This document shows positions 22,681-34,050 of a stretch of 64,000 nt of DNA, one piece after another; the first letter of the stretch is position 1; each line of letters opens with the position of its first letter. A program made the position numbers and the translations under genes. Below the pieces are notes generated by a model. The model saw only the letters and a program-made list of their open reading frames with translations. It was not told the origin of the DNA and made no database searches. Source of the stretch: Stenopsyche tienmushanensis (lineage: Eukaryota > Arthropoda > Insecta > Trichoptera > Stenopsychidae); the NCBI GenBank assembly GCA_008973525.1, contig WACJ01000526.1, forward strand, positions 62,001 through 126,000. Reading direction: 5' to 3'.

Positions 22681-23953
22681 TTAGATGTAGTAAAAATGAA
22701 TGTCGTTTCTATTGTTGACCGTTTTCGAGGGTTAGTTGTGCTTCGGCTGTTGCTTTTTCACGTCGTGTTTTATGCTCTTTCGGTGACCATACTTGTCAAG
22801 AATAAATTGTGGTTTGTTAAATTCAAATTTAACAACCCATTTTACAATGAATCAATTTTCGCCGAACGAAGAATTTTTCCGTTATTCAATGCTCTATCAT
22901 TTTATCAAGAAAAAACTGCAGTGGTTGCCACTAAAAATATTTGTGGCATACTGGGCGATATTTTAGATGTTCGCAAGTGTCAAAGATGGTTTAAAAAATT
23001 TCGATCTGGAAATTTTGATCTGAAGAATAGCCCTGGAAGTGGAAGACCATGTGAGGTGGCTCCCGCCATACTGACTGCTGAAATTGAAAGTGATCCTACG
23101 GCTTCTATAGAAAAAATTGAGGACAGACTTGGATGCTCATGGTCGAGTGTAAAAAACATTTTAAAAAAATCGGGAAGACGTGGAGAAAAGGAAGATGGGT
23201 ACCGCACGCGCTAAGCGAAGAGAATCTGGGCGAGCGCATACACGCATGCAAAGATTTATTGAAAAAGGAATCCGAAACACTGTTTTTAAATGATTTAATA
23301 ACTGGAGATGAGAAATGAGTGCTATACTCTAACCACGGATGCAAAAATCAATGGCTATCGAAGGGGCAGGTAGCAAAACCAACCCCGAAGCCCGGATTCA
23401 CGACAAAAAAGGTTCTTTTGTCTGTTTGGTGGGACAGCAAGGGAATTATTAATTTCGAAACTCTTAAACCCGACAAACAATAAATGCAAAAGTTTATTGT
23501 GAGAAATTAGACCGTTTAACGGCAGAAATTAAAAGAAAAACGACCCTCTCTCGTGAATCGAAGACAAGTGTTTTTACAGCATGACAAAACTCGCCCCCAT
23601 ACTGCAAAATAATGCGGGAAAAAATTGACAGCCTTGGATGGAAGGTAATTTGACATCCTCCGTATTCACCAGACATCGCTCCTTCGGATTATCATCTCTT
23701 TAGGTCCATGCAGCACTATTTGGACGGTAAAAATTATAAAACATACGATGATATAAAAAAAGGGTTAAAAGATTATTTCGATTCAAAGCCGATGATGTTT
23801 TATGAAAGAGGCAACAAAATGTTGCCAGATAGGTGGAGGAGGGTTATTTCTAGTGATGGAAATTATATTATGTAAAATATTATTCAAAATAAAAAAAATA
23901 TGAGAATTTAAATCTTTCATTTAAAAAACGACATTCATTTATAATACCTCTAA
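22681..23953 (+). mobile_element. Mariner element, family B copy 2
   Basis: 1,273 bp, TA at both sides. Left TIR TTAGATGTAGTAAAAATGAA (one change), right TIR from outside TTAGAGGTATTATAAATGAA. Same length as copy 3 (37441-38713), with roughly 15-20 differences seen by eye. Confidence 0.94.
22847..23875 (+). pseudogene. Mariner family B transposase, frameshifted
   Basis: It starts MNQFSPNEEFF. Same order of motifs as the minus-strand copy: QRWFKKFRSGNFDLKNS, GSGRPCEV, CSWSSVK, VPHALSEENLGERIHA, TGDEK then a stop in place of tryptophan (TGA), and HPPYSPDIAPSDYHLF. A missing A in the poly-A run after WSSVK causes the main frameshift. A stop follows KPDKQ and the second aspartate region HDKTRPH is frameshifted. 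A longer upstream open frame (from 22669) is only the out-of-frame leader. Confidence 0.9.
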
Positions 23954-24851
23954 TATTTTTTCTGCTCATGTTATATTTTCAGCCCACCTTCATGCGTTGA
24001 AATTTTGATCTTGGCTCACTCACTGATTATTGTAATTTTTAATTAGGTCTGTATTTTTTAAAAATTGATCTGGTTTTTACATCTAACACAAGGTTCAATT
24101 TTTTTTCAACCTCAAATACATGTTTTTGTGAAATGGGAAAATTCCGCATGGGAAAATCTTTGAAAATCTTCACGATTTTTCTGATCCTGTTTTTTGTTTC
24201 TTCTGATGTCGATATTAGAACAGGACTGAACCACTGATGTAATTTTTGTAGTACACAAAGTCATAACCGAAAATGAAAAATCCACCGTTCGAAAAAATAT
24301 ATAACAACTCGGCGACAAAAACCTATTTTACAAAAATCGTATTTAAAACAATCTTTTAACGGCCATTTAATATGGGTATAATTTGCTGAAACCGTTATCG
24401 TTGGATTACTTTCCGAAAAAGTATGTATCTTTCTATGGCGAAACGAATAAGTTCAGGAAGTAACTTTTATTACTTAAACAGAGACGATGAGTTTGAGAGT
24501 TAGAAATTAGTTTTGAAACATTTTTTGACATGTCTAGAACTCTAATAAAATCCGCACAAAACAGAATGCATTTTGACAGAAACTCGTTTATATGCAGTGC
24601 AGCATTTTATAAATGGAAGTGGTTGTATTTGTGTCAAAAATATTCGTACAAATTTTATTTTATACAATAAAAATTGTTTTCTAAAATTTCTCATTCGATC
24701 GCATTTAGTAATTGTTTGAAATACAAAATTAAAATTTTACCTCTATCTGATTCATGATCGCGGATTGGCGTTTTTTAACGTAATTAAAAATATATAAACA
24801 TGATTTGCGTCAATTTTAAAAACTTTATAAATTTTGCATATTACACATTTT
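23954..24851. other. Intron DNA, nothing recognised
   Basis: AT-rich, no motif. Confidence 0.5.
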
Positions 24852-24932
24852 CCTATGAATGGATATTGAAGAGGCTCACAGTTCTGTAGTGGACTGTCAG
24901 TGGCTGCACTATGATGATGATACACAATTTAA
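24852..24932 (+). repeat. 3' tail of RTE/SINE-like repeat
   Basis: CCTATGAATGGATATTGAAG followed by CTGTAGTGGACTGTCAGTGG and CTGCACTATGATGATGAT. This is the tail form of the family, with the short GAT/ATG microsatellite end typical of RTE-clade elements and their SINEs. Confidence 0.6.
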
Positions 24933-26699
24933 TCAATAAACTGTAATGAATTTAAAATTGATGTTTCAATCATTCGAAAAATGTTAAAAGTATTTGAATA
25001 TCAGATAATTAACGAAGACGACACAATGAATGATTAACGATAAAACGGTGAAAACGAATGATCTTCGTTTGATATTCTGCAAATCCACGATATATATGAA
25101 TAACTTTATGGCCGTTTTTGCAATATAAATATACAAATCTACAATTGAAATAATATTAATTCCACACCAAACTTGGCGAACACCAAAATATAGGTTAATG
25201 AGAATTAACTGTTATATACTTCACGTTATATACGACAGCCCAGCTTGTTCCTCCTCAACGCTTTGAAAGATTGTTGTGGTTTGAACGGGTTAGGAATATG
25301 AAACAGATGAGAAAAGTTTGCTCAAGAAAACACTCAACTGGCTCGAAATACTCTCAAAAAGCAGCAAACTCTATCCACGTTCCCCGACATCACACACTGA
25401 TTACACATACAAATTCCATCCTATGTTAGTAAACAAAATACCAAAATACTTCAGCAAATCTCTTTTGCCATTAAAAAAAGACCGCTTCGCGTAGATAAAA
25501 CACACACGTGTATGTTCTCATGGCAGTGCACGTTAATTGCACATCATTATGTCTAGTAATTTCGCAATCACAGGTTGTCGACTTGAATATACCAACCATT
25601 TTCCGAGTTGACCTCATCGCCGATTTTTTACTACGTGTAATTTAAAGTAAATTTACTCCCAGGGGAACGACATTAATTATGACAATGATGTAACGTTTAT
25701 CGAAGTTTAATAGTGACCGACCACTTCCTCTGGTTCGCGACGTTAGCATGCCAAAACTATTTTTTTTCTTCCGTAAAGTATTCAAGATTCAAAAGAGAAG
25801 TAGATCCTATCCACCGCAAAGAACTAATTGCAATTACGAGAGCTCCACTTCTAAATTTATAAAAATAACTACCCTGACTTTATGTAGGCCTCTGTCAACA
25901 CTCGGAACCGACTAACAATAGATCTCAAACCTGAAGACGCGGTTACTTTAATTAGAGCACATTCTTGATTCGGAAATAGAAAAAAGGCACTTGAATTTTT
26001 GTCATGGTAACTTCGAAATATAAAACAATTAAGGCTTTGAGTCGGCCAGAGCCTACGGTACTAATTAAATTAAGCACAGGCTATGAAGTCAGAAGCGAGC
26101 CATATTTTTTAATGACAGATTTTAATTCGCAAACAATAGCTCATTACTGCAAAGCATTATTTTAGCTCCATTGTAAAAAAAACCAGTTGTTAATGTTCAC
26201 AAATTAATTGCAAATTTTCATCATGAACTTCGATGAATTAAAAATAAAGGATCAACAGCGAATCTTCAAATGTGTTTTTGAAAAAAAATATCACCGAAAC
26301 ACTATCTTAAAAGTGTATCGAAAGAAAGTGTTCACGAATTAAAGAGGATGTCCAACAATAATTTGGAGCAACTGGTGACTAAGAAAGCGAGGATCTGTGT
26401 AATTCGGTGAACGTCAAATATTGACGTAAAACGTCAATAAAACTCAAAATATTGATTATAATTCAAAATAATCACGATCAAAAAGTGTTAAAATATAGCC
26501 ATAGACATTCCAATAACATTCACTTGAAAAGAGACCATGGAAACCAAGATTTTCAAGGACGAATGTCAAAGGTCATAAAAAAATTCAAAGCGAATCTTCG
26601 ACAAGAGATACTCCGCTCTCTATCTCGTTAGAATGATATAAAACTTATATTATTATAAGCATTTGAAATATGTCGGTTTATTATGATAATTTTCAACTA
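24933..26699. other. Intron DNA, nothing recognised
   Basis: No coding, repeat or structured element could be identified in about 1.8 kb. Confidence 0.5.
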
Positions 26700-27309
26700 T
26701 TAATCCTTTGAAGTCCGTTGTCCCCTCTCAGGGAACATCGTAATTCTAGCATATCACTCTGATGTCCCCTCTCGTGGGGCATTAAGGTTTATTAACTTAT
26801 TCCAGCACAACTTTTTAAGAAATGCATGTTTCTCTAAAGTTTTCTGTTGAAATGGTACAAGAAATCAAATCAAAATATGGTATACTAAGATATATAGCGA
26901 GTTTTACGTCAGAAGAGAACGCGAAGTGCGCATTGAAAGACAAGAGAATATTCACACATTTTTTTTGGGGACTGGAAATTTGTATAATCAACCCTTATAT
27001 AATTTACTACATCCAAGAAGAAAAAAATGCGTCAAACTACTTATTATTTTCAAACGTGAGCAAATCAGCCTGCAATACATATTGGGTAGTACTTCAAATG
27101 TTTTCATACTGTACACAATTATAAGAAATAAAATATTGATTTTTTTTTGCAAATATATATTTCTTGATGTCTACAAATTCATATTTAAGCCCAATATTAT
27201 TATAATACTTAACATGGTTTCAAAAATATACTATGAGGGTTCCTACAGCAAAGTGGCGCCGAGTAACTGGTAGGTAATTTCCAGAATGGTTCGGAGTGCA
27301 AAGGGTTAA
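26700..27309. mobile_element. TTAA-flanked piggyBac-like non-autonomous element
   Basis: Left TTAATCCTTTGAAGTCCG, right (read inward) TTAACCCTTTGCACTCCG: an inverted terminal repeat beginning at TTAA, with three mismatches in 18 positions. Inside the left end are two copies of GTCCCCTCTC, about 45 bp apart. Open frames at 26822-27273 have no known domain. Confidence 0.65.
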
Positions 27310-28265
27310 TACTTGTATATTTACTAAGTTGACGTTATAAATAATTTGATTAGAACCACATTGCACAAATTCATACGATCTAGTATTATGATTCTTGTGT
27401 GGGTGCTTTTTTCTGAAAAGTGGATTGGGAGGAGGGGGATCCCTAGCCCTGGGATAGTACTCCATTAGGGGTTAAATGAATTTTTTTAAAAGCTTTAATG
27501 TGGCTTTCCTATTGGATAGCACTGATTTGAATCAAAATATAGATATTTTTTATCTACCAAAGAGTACTTCATAAAAGCGTTTTAAAACTTATTTCCTTCT
27601 AATGCACAATTTTCTGATTAATTCACTTTTTTTTACTTTGTCGTATACGGTTACGAATAAAACAGTTTTATGAAAAATACCATCGGAAATCGAAACAATA
27701 TAGCCATGTATATAATGCAGTTGTCTCAAAGAATTTAATTGACATTATTGTCAGAATTTTTAAAAATATATTTTAGGCGAAGTTCATCTACATTTGCTCT
27801 GATTCCATAAGTTCGCTTTTTAACATGTGCAATATATTATTCGAATCAAAATCGATGCTACGATAAAAGACCATCCATACCAACACTACAAATTAAAACT
27901 TGGAGATGAAATCTAACGTCGTTTAACAACTGAAAAAGGTAGGGAAAGTTTAAAGAGAGTAGGTATAGCTTTTACTTGAAGAATGCTCCCAAAAGTTGGA
28001 TAATCAGACTTTTAACAGAGAAATCAAAGAGCTCTGTTGAATTTAAGCGTAAAGATAAAATTCCAAGGGAAAAAAATAATTCAGCATGACTAACATTCGT
28101 ACATGAAAAATAATAATGACAAAGCTTAAGTTTTGTTTTACAAATTAATTTTAACCAGTTTCGATCTATAAAAGCTCATCGTAATCTATCAAAGAAACTT
28201 CCCCTATTTGGATATTAAACTATACTTCTAATATGTTACTTCCAAAGATATAAACGCAAAAACCT
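27310..28265. other. Intron DNA, nothing recognised
   Basis: AT-rich. A GC-richer patch at 27415-27475 near AGGGGTTAA could be another TTAA-type terminus, without a partner. Confidence 0.4.
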
Positions 28266-28680
28266 TTAACCCTTTGCAATTGAGGATTTTTTTGCTCATG
28301 CGAACTGTTTTATAGGTACTTAAAATATATACTCAAACAAACGTATACAAATAATAAAATTGCAATAATTTATTAATTTCTACGTTTTGCAAAACAATTT
28401 CTCTTAAACTTTGTAATTGGTTTTTTTTTGTGATATTTTACAAAACAATCCCTAAGATGAATCCTAGTTTTGTGAGGGCACTTATGACAATAATTTGAGA
28501 TTTAACGTGTATCTCCAGGCTTAGTTCGGTGACAGCAGAGCTTGCAAGTACCCTTTAGTCCTTTCAGAACAACATGGAGCTTTCCATTTAGTCGGGGTTC
28601 ATTGATGCTCGACGTCGATGCTCGATCATGAGCCTGGTGATAGCTTCCTCTCAATTACTCAATAAGTCTTTGACTAAATG
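28266..28680 (-). pseudogene. piggyBac-like transposase C-terminus with 3' TIR
   Basis: TTAACCCTTTGCAATTGAGG at 28266 is a piggyBac-type terminus. On the minus strand at 28640-28430 the reading frame gives PRLNGKLHVVLKG, then TCKLCCHRTKPGDTR, a stop, and NYCHKCPHKTRIHLRDCFVKYH. Paired CxxC motifs ending CFxxYH are the C-terminal cysteine-rich zinc-binding domain that piggyBac transposases use to contact their ends. The catalytic core is not found upstream; the copy is 5'-truncated. Confidence 0.8.
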
Positions 28681-28707
28681 CTCTTTTCTTTCTTTTTCTC
28701 TATTTTG

Positions 28708-28738
28708 TATAATTATCATCATCATCATCATAGTGCAA
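28708..28738 (-). repeat. (ATC)n stretch with RTE/SINE tail fragment
   Basis: ATTATCATCATCATCATCAT then AGTGCAAC, matching only the extreme tail of the repeat at 28875-29026. Confidence 0.5.
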
Positions 28739-28874
28739 CGATTTTTTTTCACGATAAAAATGTTTCTCTTCCTACACACTAGTCAATATTTCAATGTCGA
28801 TTTACATGGACTTTAAAAAATCCTAGGAAAATATTCCATCCACAACCAAAATAAAATTCTTAAATATAATAATT

Positions 28875-29030
28875 ATTATCATCATCATAGTGCAGCCACA
28901 AACAGTCCACTGCAGAACTATAGGCCTCTTCAATATCCATTCATAGAAAGGGGTTACATCCATCTCGTCTGTATCATACATTCACCTCCTCATTCACTCG
29001 ATATTGAAAATTTCCATCCCCCAAAATTAA
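28875..29030 (-). repeat. RTE/SINE-like repeat, tail plus inner part
   Basis: Reads (plus strand) ATCATCATCATAGTGCAGCC, ACAGTCCACTGCAG, CTCTTCAATATCCATTCAT, then CGTCTGTATCATACATTCACC and CTCGATATTGAAAATTTCC. It links the tail seen at 24852 with the inner segment seen at 1838, showing that they are one family. Confidence 0.65.
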
Positions 29031-30292
29031 TGTTTACGCTATTTTAAAGATTTTTGGAGAAAATAAAATACCCAAGAATGTTGATCTGCTCGAGTATCAC
29101 CTTTTCCAGTCGCTCTTTAAAGAATCTTGTTTTTATTTAGTTTGGTAATTATTTTATGTTTATTAGGATCGTCCCGGTGAAATGGCATTTGAATTTGGCT
29201 AATTCTAGAGTCAAGATGTAACTACACTAATTACTGTAATATAGTATTAATACATAAACATATGGTGCTCCTTTGAGGAGTTTTGTCTAACGTTTTATAA
29301 AGGTATTGGTTTTGAGGAAAAAATGTTTTATTGCATTTACATAGAACGAACTAATTTTATGAGTGTATCAGGTGTATGTACATATGTCTGTTCTGCATCA
29401 AAAGCAATGTAAGGGCCAGAGTATTTTTTATTCGATAAATTAGAAATAATAAGTATTTTCATTTGAAAAATATATTGCTTGCAATCGCATATTTGATGTA
29501 TATTTACCTTCAATACGTGTTTTTTTTTATTTGCAAATACTATTGCATGGAATAAATTAGAAATGAAACGTTGATTTGCAAAAATCAATGTAAGAAATGA
29601 GCGATTTTAAAAATAAGCCATGTGGACGACCAACGAGCAGCATTGATGACGAGGAGCTATAGGAAGAAGTTGAACGGAATACATCAACTACTTTACAATG
29701 ACATCCAAAAGTGGAATTTCATTCTGGGAAAGTAATCGAAATCCATTATTCATTGATGCGGTCTGATTAAATTATTATATTGGATTTGAGCTAAGAACTC
29801 GCTCAATCACATATAAAGGTACAAGTGATAATTTTTTCACTTCAATTTTTAAAATTTGCCAAACAAAACCAATTTTCTCCACCACTTCAATGCTTTATGC
29901 AGTAAGGTGTGACTAATTGGTTGGCGGTATCCACCCCAACCATATTTTTGATGTAATCTCGAATCATCTATTGCAAATTATTGAAAAGGTGCAGAACTAT
30001 TCTGCTCTGGTCTAATCAATCACTGAGTAGTGAAGGTTCCATAATGTGATACAAAATGTGGAAATATAACTTGTACGGAAATATTCCAGGGAGTGAATAA
30101 ATGGGTGGTTTGTCGTAAAATGAAAAATGTATCTATCCTAGAACACTTGCTCCGATGTTTCAAAGAATATAAACATCATAATAGCTCTAAGTAATTGTAA
30201 TCGAGGCTCGAGTAGAAAATTAGTTCAAAGGGATAAAATACACGGCATATAGAAAACACTATAACTCGAATGATGATGTTCAGCAAATGGGT
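29031..30292. other. Intron DNA with faint mariner-like fragment at 29605-29740
   Basis: 29605-29740 reads GRPTSSIDDEEL, a stop and EEVERNTSTTLQ. This could be a mariner inter-helix segment. The rest is unremarkable. Confidence 0.35.
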
Positions 30293-30580
30293 TCATGACC
30301 CATTGAAACACTGATTTATGCCAAGAAGATCTATAAATTGGTTACAAAATTCTCTCTCCAAATTTTTGAAACGAGTTGATACAAGATTTTTAATTTGTTT
30401 CGTATTTATTTCATTTTGGGAAGCAAAATCACACAACGATGGAAACATTTCTAAATTCTCCCTCTGCATCACGATTTTATTATGAAATACGGTTACTTGC
30501 TCAGTCACTGTTAGAATATTATCATTTATTTTTTTTTGAAGAGACATATTGGGCATGTTTACATTTTCAAAAAATATCAA
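30293..30580 (-). pseudogene. hAT transposase fragment, ZBED5-like middle region
   Basis: MSLQKKINDNILTVTEQV, FHNKIVMQRENLEMFPSLCD and the preceding asparagine-rich start correspond to the LNLSLQGK...NLEMFPTL region of ZBED5-like hAT transposases. The open frame ends at a stop at 30293. No termini seen. Different segment of the same kind of protein as at 16500-17455. Confidence 0.65.
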
Positions 30581-31039
30581 ATGATACTTATCGTCGGTGT
30601 AACTTTAAGCTCTCGTCTTTATCAAAAAATAAAATTCTTATTCACATTAGATGAATTTTCAATCGAAATTAAATCTATTTTACGTATTAAACCTGAATTC
30701 CGGCAAATAAGCCAATAAAAGTCGTTTGTGCACCTCGATGATTGGAGCAGACGAGTGTTTTCTATGTCCCATGTATTTTAAGGGACTTTCTCGACCCTTG
30801 AAATACGTAGTTTCACTTTTACACAGTATGTAAAATTCTAAATACTATTTATTCTGTAGATACATTTTAAAATGTTTTATGTCACGGCGGAACAGAGTTA
30901 ACAGCCCTAGTCAAGAAACAGTCCCGAATTAACGTGCGGTCACTACTTTTCTGCCTTTATTTTATCATTCCTGACATTTTACGCTACGTGTGAACGAGGC
31001 ATTTGGGATTGAAATAGCCTTTTGTCCACGGTCTAAACA
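30581..31039. other. Intron DNA, nothing recognised
   Basis: No supported feature. Confidence 0.5.
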
Positions 31040-31416
31040 TTGTTTTATTTTCTTTGCATCTGAATAGAAAACCCATTTCTCATCACCACTTCGAGGCTCA
31101 TCTGCAAACTCAAATCACCAGATTTAATTATTTTAAATCATCGATGACATTTTCTGACATCCAATATATCACCATAAATCTCACAGATATTTTTCGTAGC
31201 CCTGTTTTTCATATGGTACTGAAAAACCATACAGCTCTGAAGATATTGTTTAAAGAGACAAGTTTCTCTCCTTGACATAAGTTTTATTTTGTGTCGACAA
31301 ACGAAAGACACTCACACGAGAAACTTCAGAACACGTCCTCACTGCTCTACAGACCGAAGGAGACTATTTTGATGATGGTGCATCAAAAAAACGACATTAC
31401 TTATGGGTACCTCTAA
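31040..31416 (-). mobile_element. Internally deleted mariner, family B relative
   Basis: The right end is TTAGAGGTACCCATAAGTAA (read inward), then GTCGTTTTTTT. On the minus strand TKNICEIYGDILDVRKCHR equals the HTH start of family B, followed by GDLSLQ. It then jumps directly to GDEKWVFYSDAK at about 31090-31055, skipping the second HTH. The left terminus is missing. Confidence 0.7.
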
Positions 31417-31487
31417 TATTTTGGACGATTGAATTCGATTATAGTCACTATTTTTATATAACGTATAAAAGGTTGCAAGCTGGATTT

Positions 31488-31810
31488 TTAAAATAATATA
31501 AATATATTATGTACGATCCTTGCAAATGTTATACAACACTTTTTGAAATGCCTACCTTGTCTGCTGGCTCGCACACTTTCAGTCGACGGACGTCCATTAA
31601 CATTTTGGAGATTTTCATCACCATTTCTGGCGTGGTTACCACATTTGGTCGAACACTCAATGGTTCCTCTTGGCTCCGTTAAAACTCTGCTGCCCAATAT
31701 TTTACTACTGTAGACGGAGGAACAGACTCCCCCAGAATAGAAACTAGTTTGGCTTTGATATTGGTTGAACTGAGATCTTTCAAATGAAAGTATTGTATCA
31801 CATAAGGATG
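31488..31810 (-). pseudogene. Mariner transposase N-terminus (SETMAR-like lineage)
   Basis: IQYFHLKDLSSTNIKAKLVS, ILGESVPPSTVVKYW, then VRPNVVTTPEMVMKISKML, RRLKVCEPADKVGISKS match the two-HTH DNA-binding half of the mariner lineage from which SETMAR came. Stops replace codons in the middle and the catalytic half is absent. It is a different lineage from families A and B here. Confidence 0.75.
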
Positions 31811-32190
31811 AACATTTTTTTTCTATGTCTACAAATTAACTAAGAACGATCACTGTCGATAGCTGCCAAATAAATACTGAACAAGTCTTCAAATTTAAAA
31901 CATAAGCTATATAACTTCTACCATAATATTTTTTTTAGTTTGTAATTTTAAACAACAACCGCCAACTATACGCCATTTTTATCTAGTAAACTGCGAATTT
32001 AATAATAAATATTCTTTTAGAAACGTTTCATAGCCAGAAGTACTTCTATTTATGTCAACGAATCTCCATCGCTATAAATATTTATTAATGGTTTGATTTT
32101 TATGTGCGTGTATATAAAAATACAATAAAACAAAGAGGTATGCTTTTATGGCCATCGCTTTATAGTCGTTAAAAACAAAACAATTATTAC
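31811..32190. other. Intron DNA just downstream of trio exon
   Basis: No recognised element. Confidence 0.5.
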
Positions 32191-32395
32191 CTCAAATTTA
32201 TATTTATGTGACCCTAACGATGTTCGTTGCTTCTGCCAGAAGTTGTCAGGTCTGATGATAACCGCCTGATGAACAGCTCCAGGGGGAAAATGCTCCTGCA
32301 AAACCTTCAATATAGGTTTCACAGCACTCCAAGAACCGGCGCAACCTCCTCTCATGTCCACTACTATTGTGAAGCCCAGCAATCGAACTTCCTCA
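32191..32395 (-). CDS. trio: trio exon: Sec14/CRAL-TRIO domain, SEEVRLLGF...KYKFE
   Basis: 205 bp; entered with one base completing a serine codon (AG|T) and left in phase 0. Acceptor TTTTTTTTCCAG before TGAGGAAG; donor GAG|GTAATA. EEVRLLGFTIVVDMRGG matches TRIO EEVCKRGFTVIVDMRGS, and IIRPDNFWQKQRTSLGSHKY matches IIKPDNFWQKQRTNFGSSKF. This is the core of the Sec14-type domain near the N-terminus. Trio proteins are Rho-GEFs that activate Rac and RhoG in axon guidance and cytoskeletal control. The upstream exons were searched for by eye to 64000 without success. Confidence 0.97.
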
Positions 32396-32583
32396 CTGGA
32401 AAAAAAATACAAAACATTAAGATCGACACAGATAAAAATATAAAATAAATTACGATAAAACCATTCAAGTGCCTTAAAAGATCTATTAGGATCAATAAAC
32501 ATATGGCATTTAACAATTGAATAATTGCTTTATCTATAATACTTGTTATAAAATATGGAATTACAATAAAAGTGTAAGTATAT
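32396..32583. other. trio intron upstream of Sec14 exon
   Basis: AT-rich, polypyrimidine tract at the acceptor. Confidence 0.6.
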
Positions 32584-33229
32584 TGTAGCGTGGGAATAAT
32601 TTGAGATTATTTCTATTTAATTTTATAATTAATTAAATTGTTTCGTCATTTAATATCGATTTTTGGTCGTCAAAGCGGGCCGTTTTTAATTACGTTCGGA
32701 CCTCAACCGTTCCTAAGGGTAGGCCGAGCTAATTCTTTCTATTCCGTTCTGGACGCTTTGGGGACCAGTCGTGTTGATTATTGGCGGCTCATTTGCCGCC
32801 AATTTCGCGCTACGTTCCCATCATCAAGCCTCTGCGTCGTGATCGTCTGCCGTATCAATATGGTAAATAAACATTATTAATTGAAGTTCACTGAGTTTTA
32901 ATTGTTTCCCTCTCGTTTGAGGTTTCCTCCTTTTTGGTGTCGTCATATGAGCGGTCGAGGATAAAGAATCGCCCCCTCGGCGGAGGTATACGTATTTTTC
33001 CGTCGCGGATGCTTTGAGATTGTCTCGGTGCCGCGGGGCTCCTTCACCCCTGAGGGCGGAGCCCCCCTCGCTTCTCGTCGAGGCCCTTTGGGCCGAGATG
33101 AGAGACGTAGGGGTGCGTCCGGCCTCCGGAGCGCCCCGCGATTCGAGACGCCCCTCGTGGCGGGCTGCTTGAGGCAGCTGCGACGAAGATTGCGGGCCCC
33201 CGAAGACGGCAAGGGGCTTAAACGCAACA
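32584..33229. repeat. Solo LTR (copy 2), 4-bp duplication ATAT
   Basis: 646 bp beginning TGTAGCGTGGGAATAATTT and ending GGCTTAAACGCAACA, flanked by ATAT (32580-32583 and 33230-33233). Collinear with 8976-9628 apart from small gaps. It includes GGTCGTCAAAGCGGGCCG, GGTAAATAAA and TCGTCATATGAGCGGTCG. No gag, protease or polymerase sequence lies beside it. The weak open frames inside are GC-rich by-products. Confidence 0.75.
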
Positions 33230-33245
33230 ATATATATTTTTAAAA

Positions 33246-33362
33246 TATCATCATCATCATAGTGCTGCCACAAACTGTCCACTGCAGGACTAGGGTCTCT
33301 TCAACATCCATTTACAGGAAGGGGTCACATCCACCTTCTCGTTCCTCAATATTGAAGGTAGG
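33246..33362 (-). repeat. RTE/SINE-like repeat tail
   Basis: ATCATCATCATCATAGTGCTGCC, ACTGTCCACTGCAGGACTAG, CTCTTCAACATCCATTTAC and CTCAATATTGAAGG. It abuts the solo LTR almost directly. Confidence 0.6.
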
Positions 33363-33439
33363 ACGATCAGCGAGTTTTATTTAGAACGCTTATCATTTCG
33401 TATTTTTGTAGCATTTTTTTTGCGGCCCAGCCAACAAAA

Positions 33440-34050
33440 CATACATAAGTTGCAGAAATTGTTTATCTGGAAAATGTGAAAGGTTTTCAAGCAATCGCTT
33501 TGTCTTCGATTGCAGAAAGACTTACTGATTTGGCGACTATTTTAAGTGATCAGATAAAAGCAAAATTATCTATTTTCCAAAGAATTTTATTGCATTTATT
33601 GATGAAAGTTTGGACATTGGGGGTACATAGCAGAATGATTTATCTTTATCCGTGATTTTCATACAAGTTTCAATATTTTTGATGAATTATTGGAAATAAT
33701 ACTGGTGCGTGGTACTACTCCGGACAATATATACTTTATTGAGTTTATAAACTTCTGCAAAAATAAAATCTAACCTTGTCAAAATTAACTTTTGTAACTA
33801 CAGATGGCACTTCTGCAATAACCGGAAAAAACAAGGTCTTCCTAGTATTGCTGTAAAAAACTAAGGCACAATTTATGATGAATTCTACATTAATTGTATT
33901 ATACATCAATAAGTACTATTCACGGAGGTTTGTGAGGGATTCAAAAACATTAAAATTATTTGTGATATCTCCATGATTCATTTAGTGGTATATTCAGTAT
34001 TGACTTTTTGGATGCCATTCGATGGATCAACATGAAATAAAAAAATCGAT
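33440..34050 (+). pseudogene. hAT transposase remnant, ZBED5-like first half
   Basis: Frames switching by small indels read IAERLTDLATILSDQIKAKL, DESLDIG-like sequence, DELLEIILVRGTTPDNIYF, FVTTDGTSAITGKNKVF, then INCIIHQ, a stop and VCEGFKNIKIICDIS. These track ZBED5-type transposases in order (ELLEIIPLRGTTTG, CTDGAPAMLGKN, IHCIIHQ). It lies on the opposite strand from the other hAT fragments. Confidence 0.75.

Noticed and set aside
22669..23214. 181-codon frame starting upstream of the mariner transposase with a hydrophobic N-terminus
   Set aside because: It begins out of frame in the mariner 5' leader and TIR. The true start is MNQFSPNEEF at 22847.
32824..33282. 152-codon minus-strand frame
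   Set aside because: It covers the second solo LTR, is low-complexity in Arg/Ser/Gly, and has no homologous motif.
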